From positions 86,208,087 through 86,272,086 of the forward strand of contig CM043966.1 of NCBI GenBank assembly GCA_014529385.2: a stretch of 64,000 bases of DNA, written 5' to 3'. This document shows, piece after piece, positions 1 to 11,960 of this stretch. Both the position numbers and the translations under genes were made by a program. The notes beneath the pieces were generated by a model, which did not search any database, was not told where the DNA came from, and was given only the letters and a program-made list of their open reading frames with translations. Within the stretch, counting starts at the first letter, position 1, and each line of letters begins with the position of its first letter. This DNA comes from Adiantum capillus-veneris (Eukaryota; Streptophyta; Polypodiopsida; Polypodiales; Pteridaceae).

Positions 1-189
1 AATTTCAAGTCTACGGCTTGAAACAACATCAAAAGACTGTCAACCACTGAAACCAGCTGGAGATTATGCTCATAAAAGTTGTATGAACCAATGGGAGCAT
101 AAGGATGCGTTTGAGGTAAGTTTTCAAGAGTTGACAAAAACTCAGATTATTTACATTTTCTTGAGAATTAAGGTGAAATTAAGTTTTGA

Positions 190-1250
190 CTTGACTCAAA
201 GGCTTAAAACATGTCACAAAAAGACTGACTATTCAAAAATTGCAAAAAATTATTCATTTTATGCCAAAAGTAAATAATTGTGATTATTTACATTTGGCTC
301 AAATTAATCAAGATTGATACCAAAGACTCTATGCATGATTACAAACATCTTTTGTGAAGGCTCATAGAGTTTGGATAGAAAAACTTGGAAAAAACTGAAG
401 TATGTACTGTTTGTCGAGAAATTGAGTTTGACTTTATAAATCTTGTTCAGATTTTGTGAAACTTGACTCAGAGGCTTAAAAGATGTCACAAAAAAACTGA
501 CTATTGAAAAAAATGCAAAAATTGTTCATTTTAGGCTAAAAGTAAATATTTGTGATTACTTACATTTGGCTCAAATTCATCAAGATTGATACCAGAGACT
601 CTATGCATTATTATAAACATCTTTTGTGAAGGCTCATAGAGTTTGGATCACAAAACAGGCCAAAAACTTGATAGAAATCAAAATCTGTATTGACTGTCAA
701 GAAATTGAGTTTGACTTGATAAATCTTGTTCAAATTTTGTGAAACTTGACTTAGAGGCTTAGTTTAAAGTGTTTAACATGTGTGTATACTCAAAATGATA
801 AAAAATATGCTCAAATTTGACACTTGTAAATAATTTCAATTATTCATTTTTGTCAAATTTTCAAGTATTTTGGCCAACCAAGCATACCACAAGATTTATC
901 ATGTTGTATTGAACACTCACATCAAATTTGGTGAAATTTGGATCTTTAAAGTGAAAATTATGGCCAGTTTTGTAAAGAAAATATGCGGACACAAAACTGT
1001 TGACAAATTGAGCAGGGTTTATCCAAACTTTGTAAAACTTTGCTAGGGAGCTTAAGTTGAGTTGCTTTACCTAGTTGTATCATCATCTTGGCAAAACAAA
1101 TCTAAAAAGTCCTAGAAGGAAACAATCACGATTATTTACATCTGCCTCAGATTTGAGATTTTTGCACAATTGAGTACACCACAGGGTTAAGCACATCAAG
1201 TAGACTACTCATATCAAGTTTGGTGAAATTTGGATCACAAAGGTGAGACC
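190..1250 (+). repeat. Leader subrepeats, period about 270-300 bp
   Basis: Four diverged units. Two neighbours are close copies offset by about 272 bp (211-290 against 482-565). Each unit holds an A-rich stretch, a palindrome-like core near 275, 545, 825 and 1122 (variants of AAATAATCGCGATTATTT), then TTTACAT-TGGCTC or TTTACATCTGCCTC, then a stretch ending GGTGAAATTTGGATC. The last unit lines up with a unit at 48530-48720 in element E. Noncoding. Confidence 0.7.
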
Positions 1251-1684
1251 TAAGTCAGATCCTTTAAAACTGAGTCAGCGAACGCTAAACAGTTGGTGAT
1301 CGTTCAAGCCGAGATCATTAGAATTCTAGCCCAATTTTGGAAGGTACTGCCACAATTCAACCAAGAAGCTAGAAGTGATTGTTCCCGCCAGAAATTGGCT
1401 AGTGCAAGTAATTCCACTGTAAATTGAGCTTTCAGTTGGACGAATAGGGACACAAATCACGGTGATTGCAAGTTAGGTTATTCAGGGCATAGATTTTTAT
1501 CATTTCAAAGGCTGCAATCAATTCTGACACTTTTGAGCTAGAGTTAATCAACTCTTGAGAGTCTAAGGGCAATCAACTGCCAAAAGTAATTTGTCCAAAG
1601 CAGTCTTATCAAACTTGAGCAGGAGTAATTCTGTTAATCAACAACAGGATCTGCTAAGAGATAGTTCTTAGAGACCAAGACAAC
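1251..1684. other. Unassigned leader sequence of F
   Basis: AT-rich stretch between the subrepeats and the first plausible coding remnant. I see no open frame, RNA gene or repeat here. Confidence 0.4.
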
Positions 1685-3299
1685 ATGGAGTCAAGTCGAG
1701 CCAAGAGTTCAAATGCACAAGAACCAACCCAGTATTAGTAGAAACACATGCACAACTGCAATAGAGCAAATTTTACAGCTATATGGCTACAATGGAGATA
1801 AGGTTTTTTATACAGATTTGGAAGGGGCCATAGGTATCTTATGAGTGTCAAAAGCAACACATAAGCAATGATCATATTGATTAAAGTAAAGCCAGATTCA
1901 ACGAACTCCCAGACATTCATAGACTTCAGTGGATCTAGGTATTGCAAGTTTGAAGATGAGGTGCAGATAGAGGTGAAAAATATGGATTTAAGTGGTTATC
2001 CAAAAACCTGCACAAGCCCGCAAAGCATCCATTTAGTGCATATGCAATCAGGATTGTTGTACATGGATTACATTGGTCAAATCTAGAGTTGAGAGCTTGT
2101 AATGGAAGATCCAATAGATTAGCCACCACCAATAGAAGCAAGTCTAATTGGAGAACCAAGTCAAAGGAAGTATAAAGGTCAGGATGAAGCCGAAAAATTC
2201 CATAGTGTTTAAGCAAGTACATGTGACCAAGATCACATATGCATATCAAGATACAGACAGTAATGAATACCAACCGGTTCATGACCTTGTAAAAGCCCCT
2301 ATGGATGTTAAACTTGGAGTCAAAGACTATCTGAAGATGATGCAAAGCCTCAAGTTACCAGAACAGGTGATAGATAGATCAAAGTCAATGGGAGCTAAAG
2401 TCCATAAAGCTACACAAAGGTCACCACCAAAATCTCCTCCGAAGAGAAAGATTATGCCAAAAAGTACAGTGGATCTATTAAGATCAAGGTTTACCCAAAT
2501 GCAGGCGGAAAATTCTCAACATTTTCAATCAAAAGGTGCAGTATTATAGAAAAATGAGCCAGCATCAACAAAAGTAGGTGATCAAGACAAAGTCAATGTA
2601 GAAACATTTCAACCCACAGCGGACACTACCACAACAAAATCAATCAGTACAGAAAGAAATCATGAGAAGATCAAGTGCAACATCACCAGTGAAAACGAAG
2701 AAAAGATGTCAAGTGAAGTAAAGCTAGTAGATTTTCAGTTAGACAATAACCTCATGTCTTTTTGCACTTGGAAAAAATGTGGCCAACCACAACTAGAAGA
2801 TGCTCCTAAATTTGTGAGCATATCTAGGAAAAAATGAGCATAATACTAGCGAATCATCTACACCGCCATTCAAGTAGGTCCATAGATCATCATCGCCTAG
2901 TTCCATGTGATCACAACAAAAGATCTTACAGATAACATCATAGTGGGACTTCCAATGGCCCAGAAGATATTAGAGATACAGAGTTCAAACATGATGGAGT
3001 CATTAGAGACAACAAAGAATGAAGACAAAGACTGGTCATTGGTGGACGACAACACAAAGTCCTCAAGCACAATTAAAATGGAGATTGATATCAAATTAGA
3101 TCTGATTGAAGATGATTCATTTCCATCAGACATAACCTCAGAAGAGCTCAAAGCAGATAAGGCATCAAGAAGTGAATATTAAACAGAGCAAAGAGAAACC
3201 ACGAAATCTATTGAGCTGAGAATTCCACCAAGACAAGAAGTAAAGAAGATCAAAATTGCAAAGACTGAGGACGCAATAGAAATTCCAAAGATCCAGACA
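1685..3299 (+). pseudogene. Decayed ORF of element F, function unknown
   Basis: A broken coding stretch, starting from an ATG at 1685 (M-E-S-S-R) and split by stops and frameshifts. The clearest piece is an open frame at 2148-2549 of 133 residues. It is Lys-rich and ends with a proline-serine-lysine stretch followed by a charged segment. A second piece at 2907-3182 is acidic. I do not recognise the domain. Position after the leader is where E has gag, but no gag core motif (LTLEGxALTWLQ) or zinc knuckle is visible. It could be a diverged gag, an accessory ORF, or the C-terminal half of a polyprotein after an internal deletion. Confidence 0.4.
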
Positions 3300-3831
3300 T
3301 TGCCAACTAAATCAGTTGATGAAAGTCATATTGGAAAACAGAGTCTCAAGCCACCGTCCATAGAGACATATTTAGATCAAGATGAGACCGTGACAAAAGC
3401 AGGACATAAAACATCAATAGAACCTCCAATGAGAATAGTTGTAGTTCTCAGTAGTACAAAAGGATCAAGTGTTAGATGCAATGCTCTATTGGGTAATGAA
3501 GCAAAGTGCAATATTGTTGTAGATAGCATCCAAAGAGTACTCAAGATCACTCCAGGAAAACAGATACAGGTACCACTAATGCTAGATTTAGAGTTGCAAA
3601 AGTCACAATAATCAAAGACAAATCTTGCATACAAAGTTAAAGCTAAAATGGACCTTCCACCGATTAACACAAAAGGTGTGATAACATATGCCTCCACATC
3701 AAAGAACCCTTGTGGATCAAATACTTCTAGCAAGTCAGGCTTTCAAAACTTCAAGTCAATTGTTGATCCAACTAAATCTTCTAAGGAGACACCAAAAAAG
3801 CAAAGATATATCAGCCCAAGTACTCAAAAAA
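3300..3831 (+). pseudogene. Degenerate retropepsin-like domain (PR2 type) of F
   Basis: Single frame with one stop near 3609. The segment MRIVVVLSS...NALLGNEAKCNIVV aligns by eye with the post-integrase PR2 of C (MDLRIQLQL...RALVDTRARANVV) and of E (MDLRIKVQL...DLVDTEARVNAV). Retropepsins need Asp-Thr/Ser-Gly. C and E keep the Asp but lack the Gly, and F has Gly-Asn-Glu, so the catalytic Asp is lost too. The frame is cut at 3831 by element A and may continue at 17589. The alignment is short, so the homology call is moderate. Confidence 0.4.
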
Positions 3832-4323
3832 TGTAAGGTTTCTAGTTTCTTAAACCTTAGAGATTGTATAAAGCCTAATCAAATTGATCCATTGTTAAGA
3901 AAGCAATGTAGAATTGTCCAACTCTGGCAAATATTGGTATTTTTGAAACCGTAATCATGACTTTACTATGGTTAGAAATTTTCAAAACTGAATTCCGATA
4001 AAAACTGGCAAAGTTATGGCCCCTGGAAGTTTACACTGTGAATTAGATTAATTAAATAAATTGTAAGGTTTTGGTAATCATTACTGCAAAATACTTTTAT
4101 CATACATCCTTAGATATATACAGATAATTGTAGATATTTTCAAAATTAAACATGAAAAGGGCCAGATAATAGAAAAAAATCAATTTTGTGTATCTGGGGG
4201 GCTGTGTGGGATAGTAATGAGCTTGCCCAGGATGGAATTAGCAGCAGGTGGCGCTAGGGGAAGGTTGGGGACTGCCTTGATGTGCAAGTAATTGCCAGAA
4301 GCAGCCTAAGACCTCTGAAAACC

Positions 4324-4332
4324 TATAAATAG
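4324..4332 (+). promoter_or_regulatory. TATA box of element A 5' LTR
   Basis: TATAAATAG, about 490 bp into the LTR and followed by a C-rich stretch. The same box and context occur in the 3' LTR at 14380. It would put the minisatellite and gag exon 1 inside the transcribed leader. Confidence 0.6.
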
Positions 4333-4879
4333 ACCCCCCCTCTTCACAAAAAAAAATCAGACTCGGAGTCCTGGGTATTTCTCTCTCACATAGGGAGAAA
4401 ACTCTACACAAAAATCACTAGAGAGCAAACATCTAGTTGATTATCCACGGTAATTATCCTTAATCCCTTTTTAATTAGAAAATTATGCTAATTTATCTAT
4501 ATTTTCTTAATTAATCTAATTACTTACGATTAACCATATTTACACTCTAAATTACTCTCTTAACTCTTAATACCTGTTGATTCCTTAGATTAAAATTAGG
4601 AATATTAATCTAATTAATTATTAAGCCATATTAGGGCTAAAATTAATCTTTTTGGTCATAAATTAAGGATAATAATACAAATTAAACTTAGATTAGTATA
4701 AGATAATTATTAGAGCTAGATTAGACTGTCAAGATGCTAGAAACATTATCTCTTAATTTTTTATTAGTTTTTTTAATTAATTAGGGAGGAATTAGCTATT
4801 TTTAATTAAAAACCTGATGCGAATCCTACTAAATTAGCTCAAAAATTCTTAAGTTAACTATCACATTTAGGAAACATTG

Positions 4880-7800
4880 TTAGAAACATGAGATAAATTC
4901 TTCATTAATAGTTAATTTATCTAAGTAATTAATTAGGCAACAATTATTTATTTTTAAGCATAAATTAAAGAGGGAAATAGTTAAATTACTTAGATAAATA
5001 TACAATAATGATCAAATATAGAAATCAATGTTAACGCTAGGTTGGTAACCTAACAGGACATAAAAGTGTCCTTTTAGAGTTTTGGAAAAAACCTCCAAAA
5101 CCATAGTAAATCCACTCATTTTGTAAAATCCTTTCATGAGGTTATAGTTCAAGGCGTACTACACATAGAAAAAATAAGAAACTTGTAAAATTTCTCATCA
5201 GTTGGTCACACCAAGCCTCCAAAGTTGATGGACCAGTACATTTTCATCAAAACAGTCATTTCTTACTTTTTGCTGCATAAAAATAAGATTAGGGATTTTT
5301 GTAGGACTTGAGATAAATTCCCTAGTTAACTTCAATGGGTTGGTGATCAGAACATATGATTGCTTCTCACTCACTATTTTTTGTTTTGCCAAAAGAAATA
5401 GGTACAAAAAAGTTAATTTTTACCATTCTGTAAAGCTATCATCAAAGTTTCTATAGCCATGCTCAATACAAATAATATATGCATGTTTCCTTAGTTCCCT
5501 ATTGTCCTTTAGGTTCATAAGGAGCCATGGAGCATGTCAAAAGAATAATACATCTCTTACCAAGGGGAATGTTGGGGACAAAGATGAAGTGCTAAATACA
5601 GCAAACATGAAAAAACTGGGTTCAACATTATGAGTTGTAGAATCCCATAGAAACTATTCAATATCTAGCCAAATTTGATCCTTATGACTAGATATGGTTA
5701 CTACCTACAAAATGCATATAGTTGTCACAAGAAACTAACAATATTGAAAAAGCTATACTTGATATACTAGAATGATATACTAGAATGTTTCGTTTTCTTC
5801 TATAATTGAAAAAATCAACCATCGTTTTCTACCATGCAAAATAGGGTATTAGGTGCCCCAAAACTCAAGGAATATTAGCTTTATGTTACAATATGCGACA
5901 TAGAAAATCAAAACTGCGTTTGGATATCATGAAAGCCACCAAAAAAATCATAGAATAGCCAAAATTGGCTAAAAAACAGGATTTGACAATTTTTGTAATT
6001 TGGTCATAACTTACAACTTTTAACATTTATTTCTCCCTAGAAGCATCAGGACATGTTGAGGACTACTAAAGATAGTTCTCTAGCATTATAGACTTCACAA
6101 ACATGAATTCTAGAGTGGTATAGTTGCAAAAAGTTGAAAAAAGCCAAAAATAGGACCCGTTTTTTTCACACAGTTTAGGTTGTCAAATGTTGTGCAAGGA
6201 CAAGGTTAAAGATGGAATTGATATTCCAAAAAAATGTCGAGTTTTTTTCAGCTCATGAGACAACTTTCTAGACAGATAGCACCTGAAAATCCATTTTGAA
6301 ACTCTTGACATAATTCAAGGAAAATGGTCACTTAACAGGACATAAAAGTGTCCCATTACCAACCTAGTGTTAAGAAGCCACCATAATTAGGGCATGCACA
6401 AAAGATTAGTTTATCTAGTTAATTAGGCCAAAATTGTTTTTTTTTAGCAAATTAAATGGGGGAAATTAGTTATATTACTTAGATAATTACACAATAACTT
6501 TTAAAGATAAAGATCAATGTTAAGAAGCCGGTATAATTAGGGCATGCAGATAAAATTATTTTATCTAATTAATTAGACCAAAATTGTCATTTTTTAAGCA
6601 TAAATTAAGGGGGGAAATTAGTTAAGGTACTTAGATAGCTATACAGTAATTATTCAAGATAGAAATCAATGTTAAAAAGCCAAGATAATTAGGGAATTCA
6701 CAAAAAAATAGTTTATCTAATAAATTAGGCAAAATTTATCTATTTTGAGTATAAATTAAAGGTAAAAATTAGTTATATTACTTAGATATTTATACGGTAA
6801 TTATCAGAGATAGAAATCAATGCTAGAAAGGTGGGATAATTAGGGCATGTACAAAAAATTAATTTATCTAATTAATTAGGCCAAAATTTCTTGTTTTTTT
6901 AGCATAAATTAAAGGAGAAAATTAGTTAAATTACTTATATAATTATACAATAATTATCAAAGATATCAATCAATGTTGCGAAGTTGGGATAATTAGAGTA
7001 TGCATAGAAAAATATTTTATCTAATTAATTAAGCCAAAATTGTTTGTTTTTTAGTATAAATTATTTTGTGTGTGTTTTTTAGTTAAGGTACTTAGATAAT
7101 GATACAATAATTATCAAAGATAGAAATCAATGTTAGAAAGCCGAGATAGTTACAACAAGCACACAAAATTAGTTTATCTAGTTGATTAGACCAAACTTGT
7201 CTATTTTTTAGCATAAATTAAACGAGGAAATTAGTTAAATTACTTAGATAATTATACAATAACTTACAAAGATAAAAATCAATGTTAGGAAGCCAAGATA
7301 ATTAGGGTATGCACATAAAATTATTTTATCTAATGAATTAGGCCAAAATTGCCTGTTTTTTAGCATAAATTAAAGGGGGAAATTAGTTAAGGTACTTAGA
7401 TAACTTTACGGTAATTATTATAGATAGAAATCAATGTTAAAATAGTTAAGGTACTTAGATAATTATACGATAATTATCAAAGATAGAAATCAATGTTAGG
7501 AAGCCTAGATAATTAGGGCATACACATAAAATTAGTTTATCTAATTAATTAGGCCAAAATTGTTTATTATTTATCATAAATTAAAAGAGAAAATTAGTTA
7601 CATTACTTAGATAATTATAAAATAATTATCAAAGATATCAATCAATGTTAAGAAGCCAGGATAATTAGGTCATGCACAAAAAAATAGTTTATCTAATTAA
7701 TTAGGCCAAAATTGTTTGTTTTTTTAGAATAAAATAAAGGGGGAAATTAGTTAAATTATTTAGATAATTATTAGAGATAGAAATCAATGTTAGAAAGCCC

Positions 7801-8270
7801 AGATAATTAGGGCATACACATAAAATTAGTTTATCAATTAATTAGACAAAAAATTGTCTATTTTTTAGCATAAATTAAAGGGAAAGATTAGTTAAATTTC
7901 TTAGATAATTATATAGTAATTATCAAAGGTAGAAACTCGAGATAGTTAGGTCATGCAAAGATAATTAGTTTAGCTATTTATCTTAGTTAATATTGTCTGA
8001 TTTTGACTATAAATTTGAAAGGGAAATTAGTAAATTATCTTATATAATTACATAGTAATTACTAGAGATACAAAACCACATTTGGAAGTTGGGATAATTA
8101 TCTTAAGTATAGATAATTAGTTTAGCTAATTACCTTAGCTAATATTGACTAATTTTGTTTATAAATTACAAAGGAAAAATAGAAAATTAATTTCTATAAT
8201 TATACGGTAATTATCAGAGATGAGAAGTAGCATTAGAAAGTTGAGAGAATTACCTCACACTCAAATAATC
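4880..8270 (+). repeat. ~150-bp minisatellite in A 5' LTR
   Basis: About a dozen tandem units of near 151 bp. Each contains AATTAGGGCATGCACA, then TTTATCTAATTAATTAGGCC, then TTTAGCATAAATTAAAG, then TTACTTAGATAATTATAC, then AGATAGAAATCAATGTT. Unit starts fall near 6384, 6535, 6686, 6837 and 6988. The array is interrupted by the transposon at 5035-6369 and decays towards 8270. The 3' LTR has only five or six units. Confidence 0.85.
5035..6369. mobile_element. CACTA-like non-autonomous DNA transposon (1335 bp)
   Basis: Found only in the 5' LTR of A and inserted within one minisatellite unit. Left end CGCTAGGTTGGTAA and right end, read inward, CACTAGGTTGGTAA form near-perfect terminal inverted repeats. 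It is flanked by TTAA on both sides (5031-5034 and 6370-6373). A subterminal ACAGGACATAAAAGTGTCC occurs at both ends in the same orientation (5053-5071 and 6335-6353). No transposase frame is present. CACTA elements normally make 3-bp duplications, so the family call is tentative while the element boundaries are firm. Confidence 0.75.
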
Positions 8271-8684
8271 CGTTAAGCTAATTATCTTAGCTAATATTAT
8301 CTGATTTTAACTATTCATTGAGAAGGAAAATTAGTAAATCAATTTATAAGTTAGGACAATAATTACCAGGGTTATAATACATCAAAATCCACCTAGGGTA
8401 AATATCCCATAGGTAGATAAGTAACTCATAAATTACTAAAGACAAATTAGGATATTTTTGAACTGTAATTAAATAAGGTTACTAGTAAAATAGACCTGAT
8501 AATTATAAGATAATTATGGGAGAGAAATAACACTACTAGGAAGCTAAGAAAAAAATATCTCACCCAGATATTTATCGAAGATATTTACTTAGTCCAAAAA
8601 TCCCAATTTTTGGATAAAAGAAATAAAAGAGATTATTCATTTAATTTTCTAATAAATTAAGTATCCTTTTATAAGGCTACCACT

Positions 8685-8846
8685 ATGGCTCTAAAGAGGA
8701 CCCAAGAAAATCCTCACTCCGATGAGAAAGGTACAACGCACAAAAGGACTAGGACATCTCTTGACCATGAGGCTGGGCCTAGTAGTAGGCCTACGGAGGA
8801 GAGTTTTCTGGCGCCAACGCAGTAGCAGATGGTTGATTAGTCCCAT
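8685..8846 (+). pseudogene. gag exon 1 inside the A 5' LTR
   Basis: A 54-codon frame from ATG: M-A-L-K-R-T, a charged stretch, DHEAGPSS, then a tail that ends just before a GT at 8847 in phase 0. The homologous frame in the 3' LTR (16284-16445) starts MASKR. Element D LTRs hold the same kind of start (MASKRART, DHEAGTS), also ending in phase 0 at a GT donor. This copy has in-frame stop codons. The proposed intron runs from 8847 to an acceptor at 10054-10055, spanning the LTR end and the PBS. Function inferred: N-terminus of Gag. Confidence 0.55.
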
Positions 8847-9926
8847 GTGGGTTTTCATTTATTCAATTAATTATTTAAATAGTTTAAGTACTTTTATAAG
8901 TTAACCTTGCATACATAAGGAGTAAGTAAGAATCAGAAAAGGAATAACTGGCCGAAAATGAAAGGTAACTTTCAAGAAACCAATGAGCATTGTTTGTAAT
9001 TAGGAAAGAATTGTTTCGGCTAAGACTGGTTGACCTAGGAAAGAATGTTTGATCATCCTTAAGACACCTCTGATTCCTTGGAATATTTTACTCCAGGTGA
9101 TGAGTAACGATGGCAAGTCGGCCATGGATGAGTCGGTTACCTCCGTGTACGTGGAGTCTTTACCCCGTGCATGTCTGTGTTTGTGGATACTACTTAGGTT
9201 CTCATTTTTATCCGGACTTTGGGTGATTTCTTTTCCACCCCGATTTTTATAAATAAGAAATGGGTGTTGTTTTTCACCCTTGTATAGGTGATCTTGAGAC
9301 AAGTCATTACTGGTCAGCGTTACTTCAGATTGACAGTACCCTGTCTTAAGTCTAAAGATTTCTATTTGCTAAAATAATGTTTTCAATACTGCTTTCAAGG
9401 GTTGTTTTAATGAAACTCCCATATGAAGAATAAAAGGAATCATTATTTTAATTGTGTTAAGAATGAGGTAGTAATTAAATAACAAAGTATCATGTGTGAG
9501 TGCAGGGTGGTAAGTGGGGATTGACTAAGGTTGTCAATCATGGACGGGTGGACCTGATTAGTCAGGTAACTATCCATTCCCGCGTACTAAACACGTCTAG
9601 AAAACTTTTCCACTTGGAAGAGGAGACCACCCGTGGATGTGCCCTCACATTTGTTAGGGGAAAAAAAGGGTTGGTTGAGGATACCTTAGCCTAATTTTTG
9701 GAAGTTATAGGGCCGAAATAATTTTTAGACTTTTAATATATTGTCCCGTTTCGTTGGGAGATAGGACCGGGTCTCCTTCTAGGGCTATAAACCCAAGCCA
9801 TTTTCAATGGTAAAGGTATATTCCCTAGATTTTTCTTGTTTAGAGACTCTGATTTTTATTAGGCCTAGAGACCTATCAAGGATCTCATCCCTCTTTTTGG
9901 TGTTGACGGGTTGGGGACCTCACAAG

Positions 9927-9938
9927 TGGTATCAGAGC
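9927..9938 (+). promoter_or_regulatory. Primer binding site of A (initiator Met tRNA)
   Basis: TGGTATCAGAGC lies two bases after the LTR end. This is the standard plant primer site complementary to the 3' end of initiator methionine tRNA. Confidence 0.9.
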
Positions 9939-10053
9939 TTGAGTTATTAAGGTCCTCAACCTAGGGGGAAAGGCTGACAAAATGAAGGTTTGATAAGTAA
10001 TTTTGCAATTATAATTGTAGTATATTTTGAAATGAGAATTTTCCTATCAATAC

Positions 10054-10061
10054 AGGAAAAA
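10054..10061 (+). promoter_or_regulatory. Candidate 3' splice site before A gag exon 2
   Basis: TTTTCCTATCAATACAG followed by GAAAAAATG. Element D has the matching CTTTCCTGGTACAG followed by GAAATG at the same place after its PBS. Phase 0 fits the end of the LTR exon. Inference, no transcript seen. Confidence 0.45.
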
Positions 10062-11464
10062 ATGTCTGCCAGGCTTACCAGAAGTTTATGATCTTCAATA
10101 TCGTGTTTGAGGTTGCTTGCAAATCCAGTAAATTTCTATTTTGCAAGAGCATATGGATGAGGTTTTTGGGGATGAGATGCAGTAGTTGTTCACCCTAGAC
10201 ACCTCTGCTTGTCATAAATGATCAAGCAAGCTAGGGGGGGTTACCAAGCAATGTCAGACATTTTTTGGATGAAGATAAAGTTCCTAATCCATGCTAAAAA
10301 TCTTGCTCACTAGCCTCAAGTACTTCATGTAAATAATGCTATGAGTTTTCAGAGTGCTCTTGTAAAATTTATGTATAAAGGCTTGGTTCTTCTTAGTCAT
10401 TTGCAAGAGTCTTGGGTTGGTCAAAATCCTAAAAGGTGGTTTTTAATGATTACTTTCAGTTGTGCTTGATAGCTAATGAATCAGACTCATACATCATAAG
10501 TTACGTGCATTCGAAGTGGGTGGTTCCTCACTTAGAAAGTGGGTGCAAAAGCATGCGAGAAAAGGCAAGTGGTGTGATTTGATGGATTTAATTAGAAAAA
10601 GTGTGGCCGAGGATTTTTGAAAATAGCCGAAGTGATAAGCTCCGAGCCGGGCTTTACAACATCGAATTCGGTGCTCGGAGTTACCCACCACGCCTCCGCC
10701 AAGATTGCTCGGTGTGGGGAGAAAAGTAGAAAATTTATTGGCTCAAGTGGGGAGATGGGAGGATGATGACAAGTGGAAATGGAGTAATCCCACATGGGGG
10801 GGGAGCAAGTGGAAATTGGAGGGTATAAGGGGGGAAGTGGGTACCCCCTAAGGGTGTATCAAAGGAGAAACTGAAGCCTCCTTGCCTTGCTAATGAGGTC
10901 TCGTGGGTGTTGGGGGAGATAGGGGGTGCCCTTTTTCAGTTCCCACTGTTGTCTAGGCGCTTGGCCACCTTTTTGGTCCACTGGACACCTCCCTTCCCCA
11001 CTTGCCTTGGTCAAAAAGTGGCCGACAGCTCATTTTTCACCCAAAAAAGGCCAAAAATGGACCAATTAAAAGGTGCCCAAAGGGGGAAATCATGTCGGCT
11101 AAGAGGAGAGAGAAACTCCCTTGGGATAAGAGCCAAAAAAACCCCTTTTCATAGCTACAATTCCTTGCACATCCTTTTTCTTAACAGAGACTAGTTTTTT
11201 TGGAGCTTTTGAGAGATACCCCAACTTCGAAAGCTTGTAACTCTCTCGTCTATTGTCGGAATCAAGCATACGGATACTTTATGGAGGTCTACACAACACA
11301 AGATTCATCTTTATGATCTTGGTTTTCAATATTTTTAATAATGGTTTGGGTTAGGACTGTTTCCCGCCCGACTTTACAGGTGTTCGACATAGGTGTTTTC
11401 TTCCGACGGTGTGGTGTGTGCAAGGCTATCGAGGTTCTTGTTTTCCTTCTTGTTTGCATGCTAA
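10056..11464 (+). other. Gag remnant and unassigned G-rich segment of A
   Basis: The first 300-400 bases hold broken frames where gag exon 2 should be. From about 10490 to 11460 the base composition changes to G- and GGGG-rich sequence with no recognisable coding content. That segment could be a solo LTR or another insertion, but I could not fix its ends. Confidence 0.4.
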
Positions 11465-11960
11465 CAACACTTAGAATCTATGAGGCCCACATCAATTCAA
11501 GATGCCCTTCTCAAAGCTAAACTGCTTGGGGCGGCTGAAGGAAACTCCTCTGTAAGGAACTATCATAACTATACAACTTCAGAGGAAGGGGGAGGGGAAA
11601 TTTCAACCAAGGAAATCAATGAAGGACAGTAACAGCTGCAAAAAAAAATAACAAACTTTTCCAAATATCAGATGTTATGGATGCAATCGAATGGGACACT
11701 ACGGAGAAGATGTCCTGAGGAACAAAACCCCAGATTTGTTGTTGTTGGGACCATTCCTCAATCTCAGATAGGCCAAGGAAATAATCAAAGAGGAGGAAGA
11801 AATAGAGAACAAGGCAGAGGAAGAGGTAGAGGATCTAGAGCCTATGCTACAGTGGGATATCCAACCTTGATGAATGAAGAAGATGAAAGAGCTACTCTTT
11901 TTGCCGCCATTGATAACCCTTGGAGCTCGGCAATAGAATGCAGTCATCCAAATCATTTCA
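11465..11960 (+). pseudogene. Gag C-terminus with broken zinc knuckle, element A
   Basis: After a spacer, the frame reads Cys-Tyr-Gly-Cys-Asn-Arg-Met-Gly-His (about 11664-11690), the first three ligands of a CCHC nucleocapsid knuckle. The last Cys is displaced by a one-base change. An Arg/Gly-rich tail (GRGRGRGS) follows in another frame. In chromoviruses this part of Gag binds RNA. Several frameshifts separate the pieces. Confidence 0.6.

Larger units (their letters stand above)
1..3831 (+). mobile_element. Tat-like LTR retroelement F, left part
   Basis: Decayed Ty3/gypsy-type element cut by element A at 3832. It shares its leader (units of about 280 bp with a palindromic TAATCGCGATTA-type core) with element E at 47.9-49.0 kb. 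A weak protein signal at 3300-3831 matches the post-integrase PR2 of elements C and E. No LTR or primer site of F is inside the window. The right part resumes at 17589. F may be a deleted or non-autonomous derivative, because no gag, RT or IN is visible between the leader and PR2. Assignment rests on the leader similarity and the PR2 match. Confidence 0.55.
3832..9924 (+). repeat. 5' LTR of element A (6.1 kb)
   Basis: Starts TGTAAGGTTT and ends GGGGACCTCACA just before the primer site. The 3' LTR at 13900-17588 has the same start, the same promoter region and the same last 1.3 kb. The extra length comes from a 1335-bp transposon at 5035-6369 and from more copies of a ~150-bp minisatellite. 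Without the transposon it is still about 4.75 kb, far above the usual few hundred bp to 2 kb of plant LTRs. Confidence 0.9.

Noticed and set aside
3827-3831. AAAAA/AGAAA as target duplication of element A
   Set aside because: Only four of five bases match and the left one is low complexity, so it is not usable evidence.
5031-6373. piggyBac assignment for the TTAA-flanked insertion
   Set aside because: TTAA fits piggyBac, but the ends begin CACTA/CGCTA rather than CCC, so the family was left open.
4880-8270. CRISPR-like array of regular repeats
   Set aside because: Units are contiguous 150-bp AT-rich repeats without unique spacers, inside a plant LTR.
8722-8904. Plus-strand 60-codon frame (also at 16321-16503)
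   Set aside because: It is an alternative frame over the proposed gag exon 1 and shows no pattern of its own.
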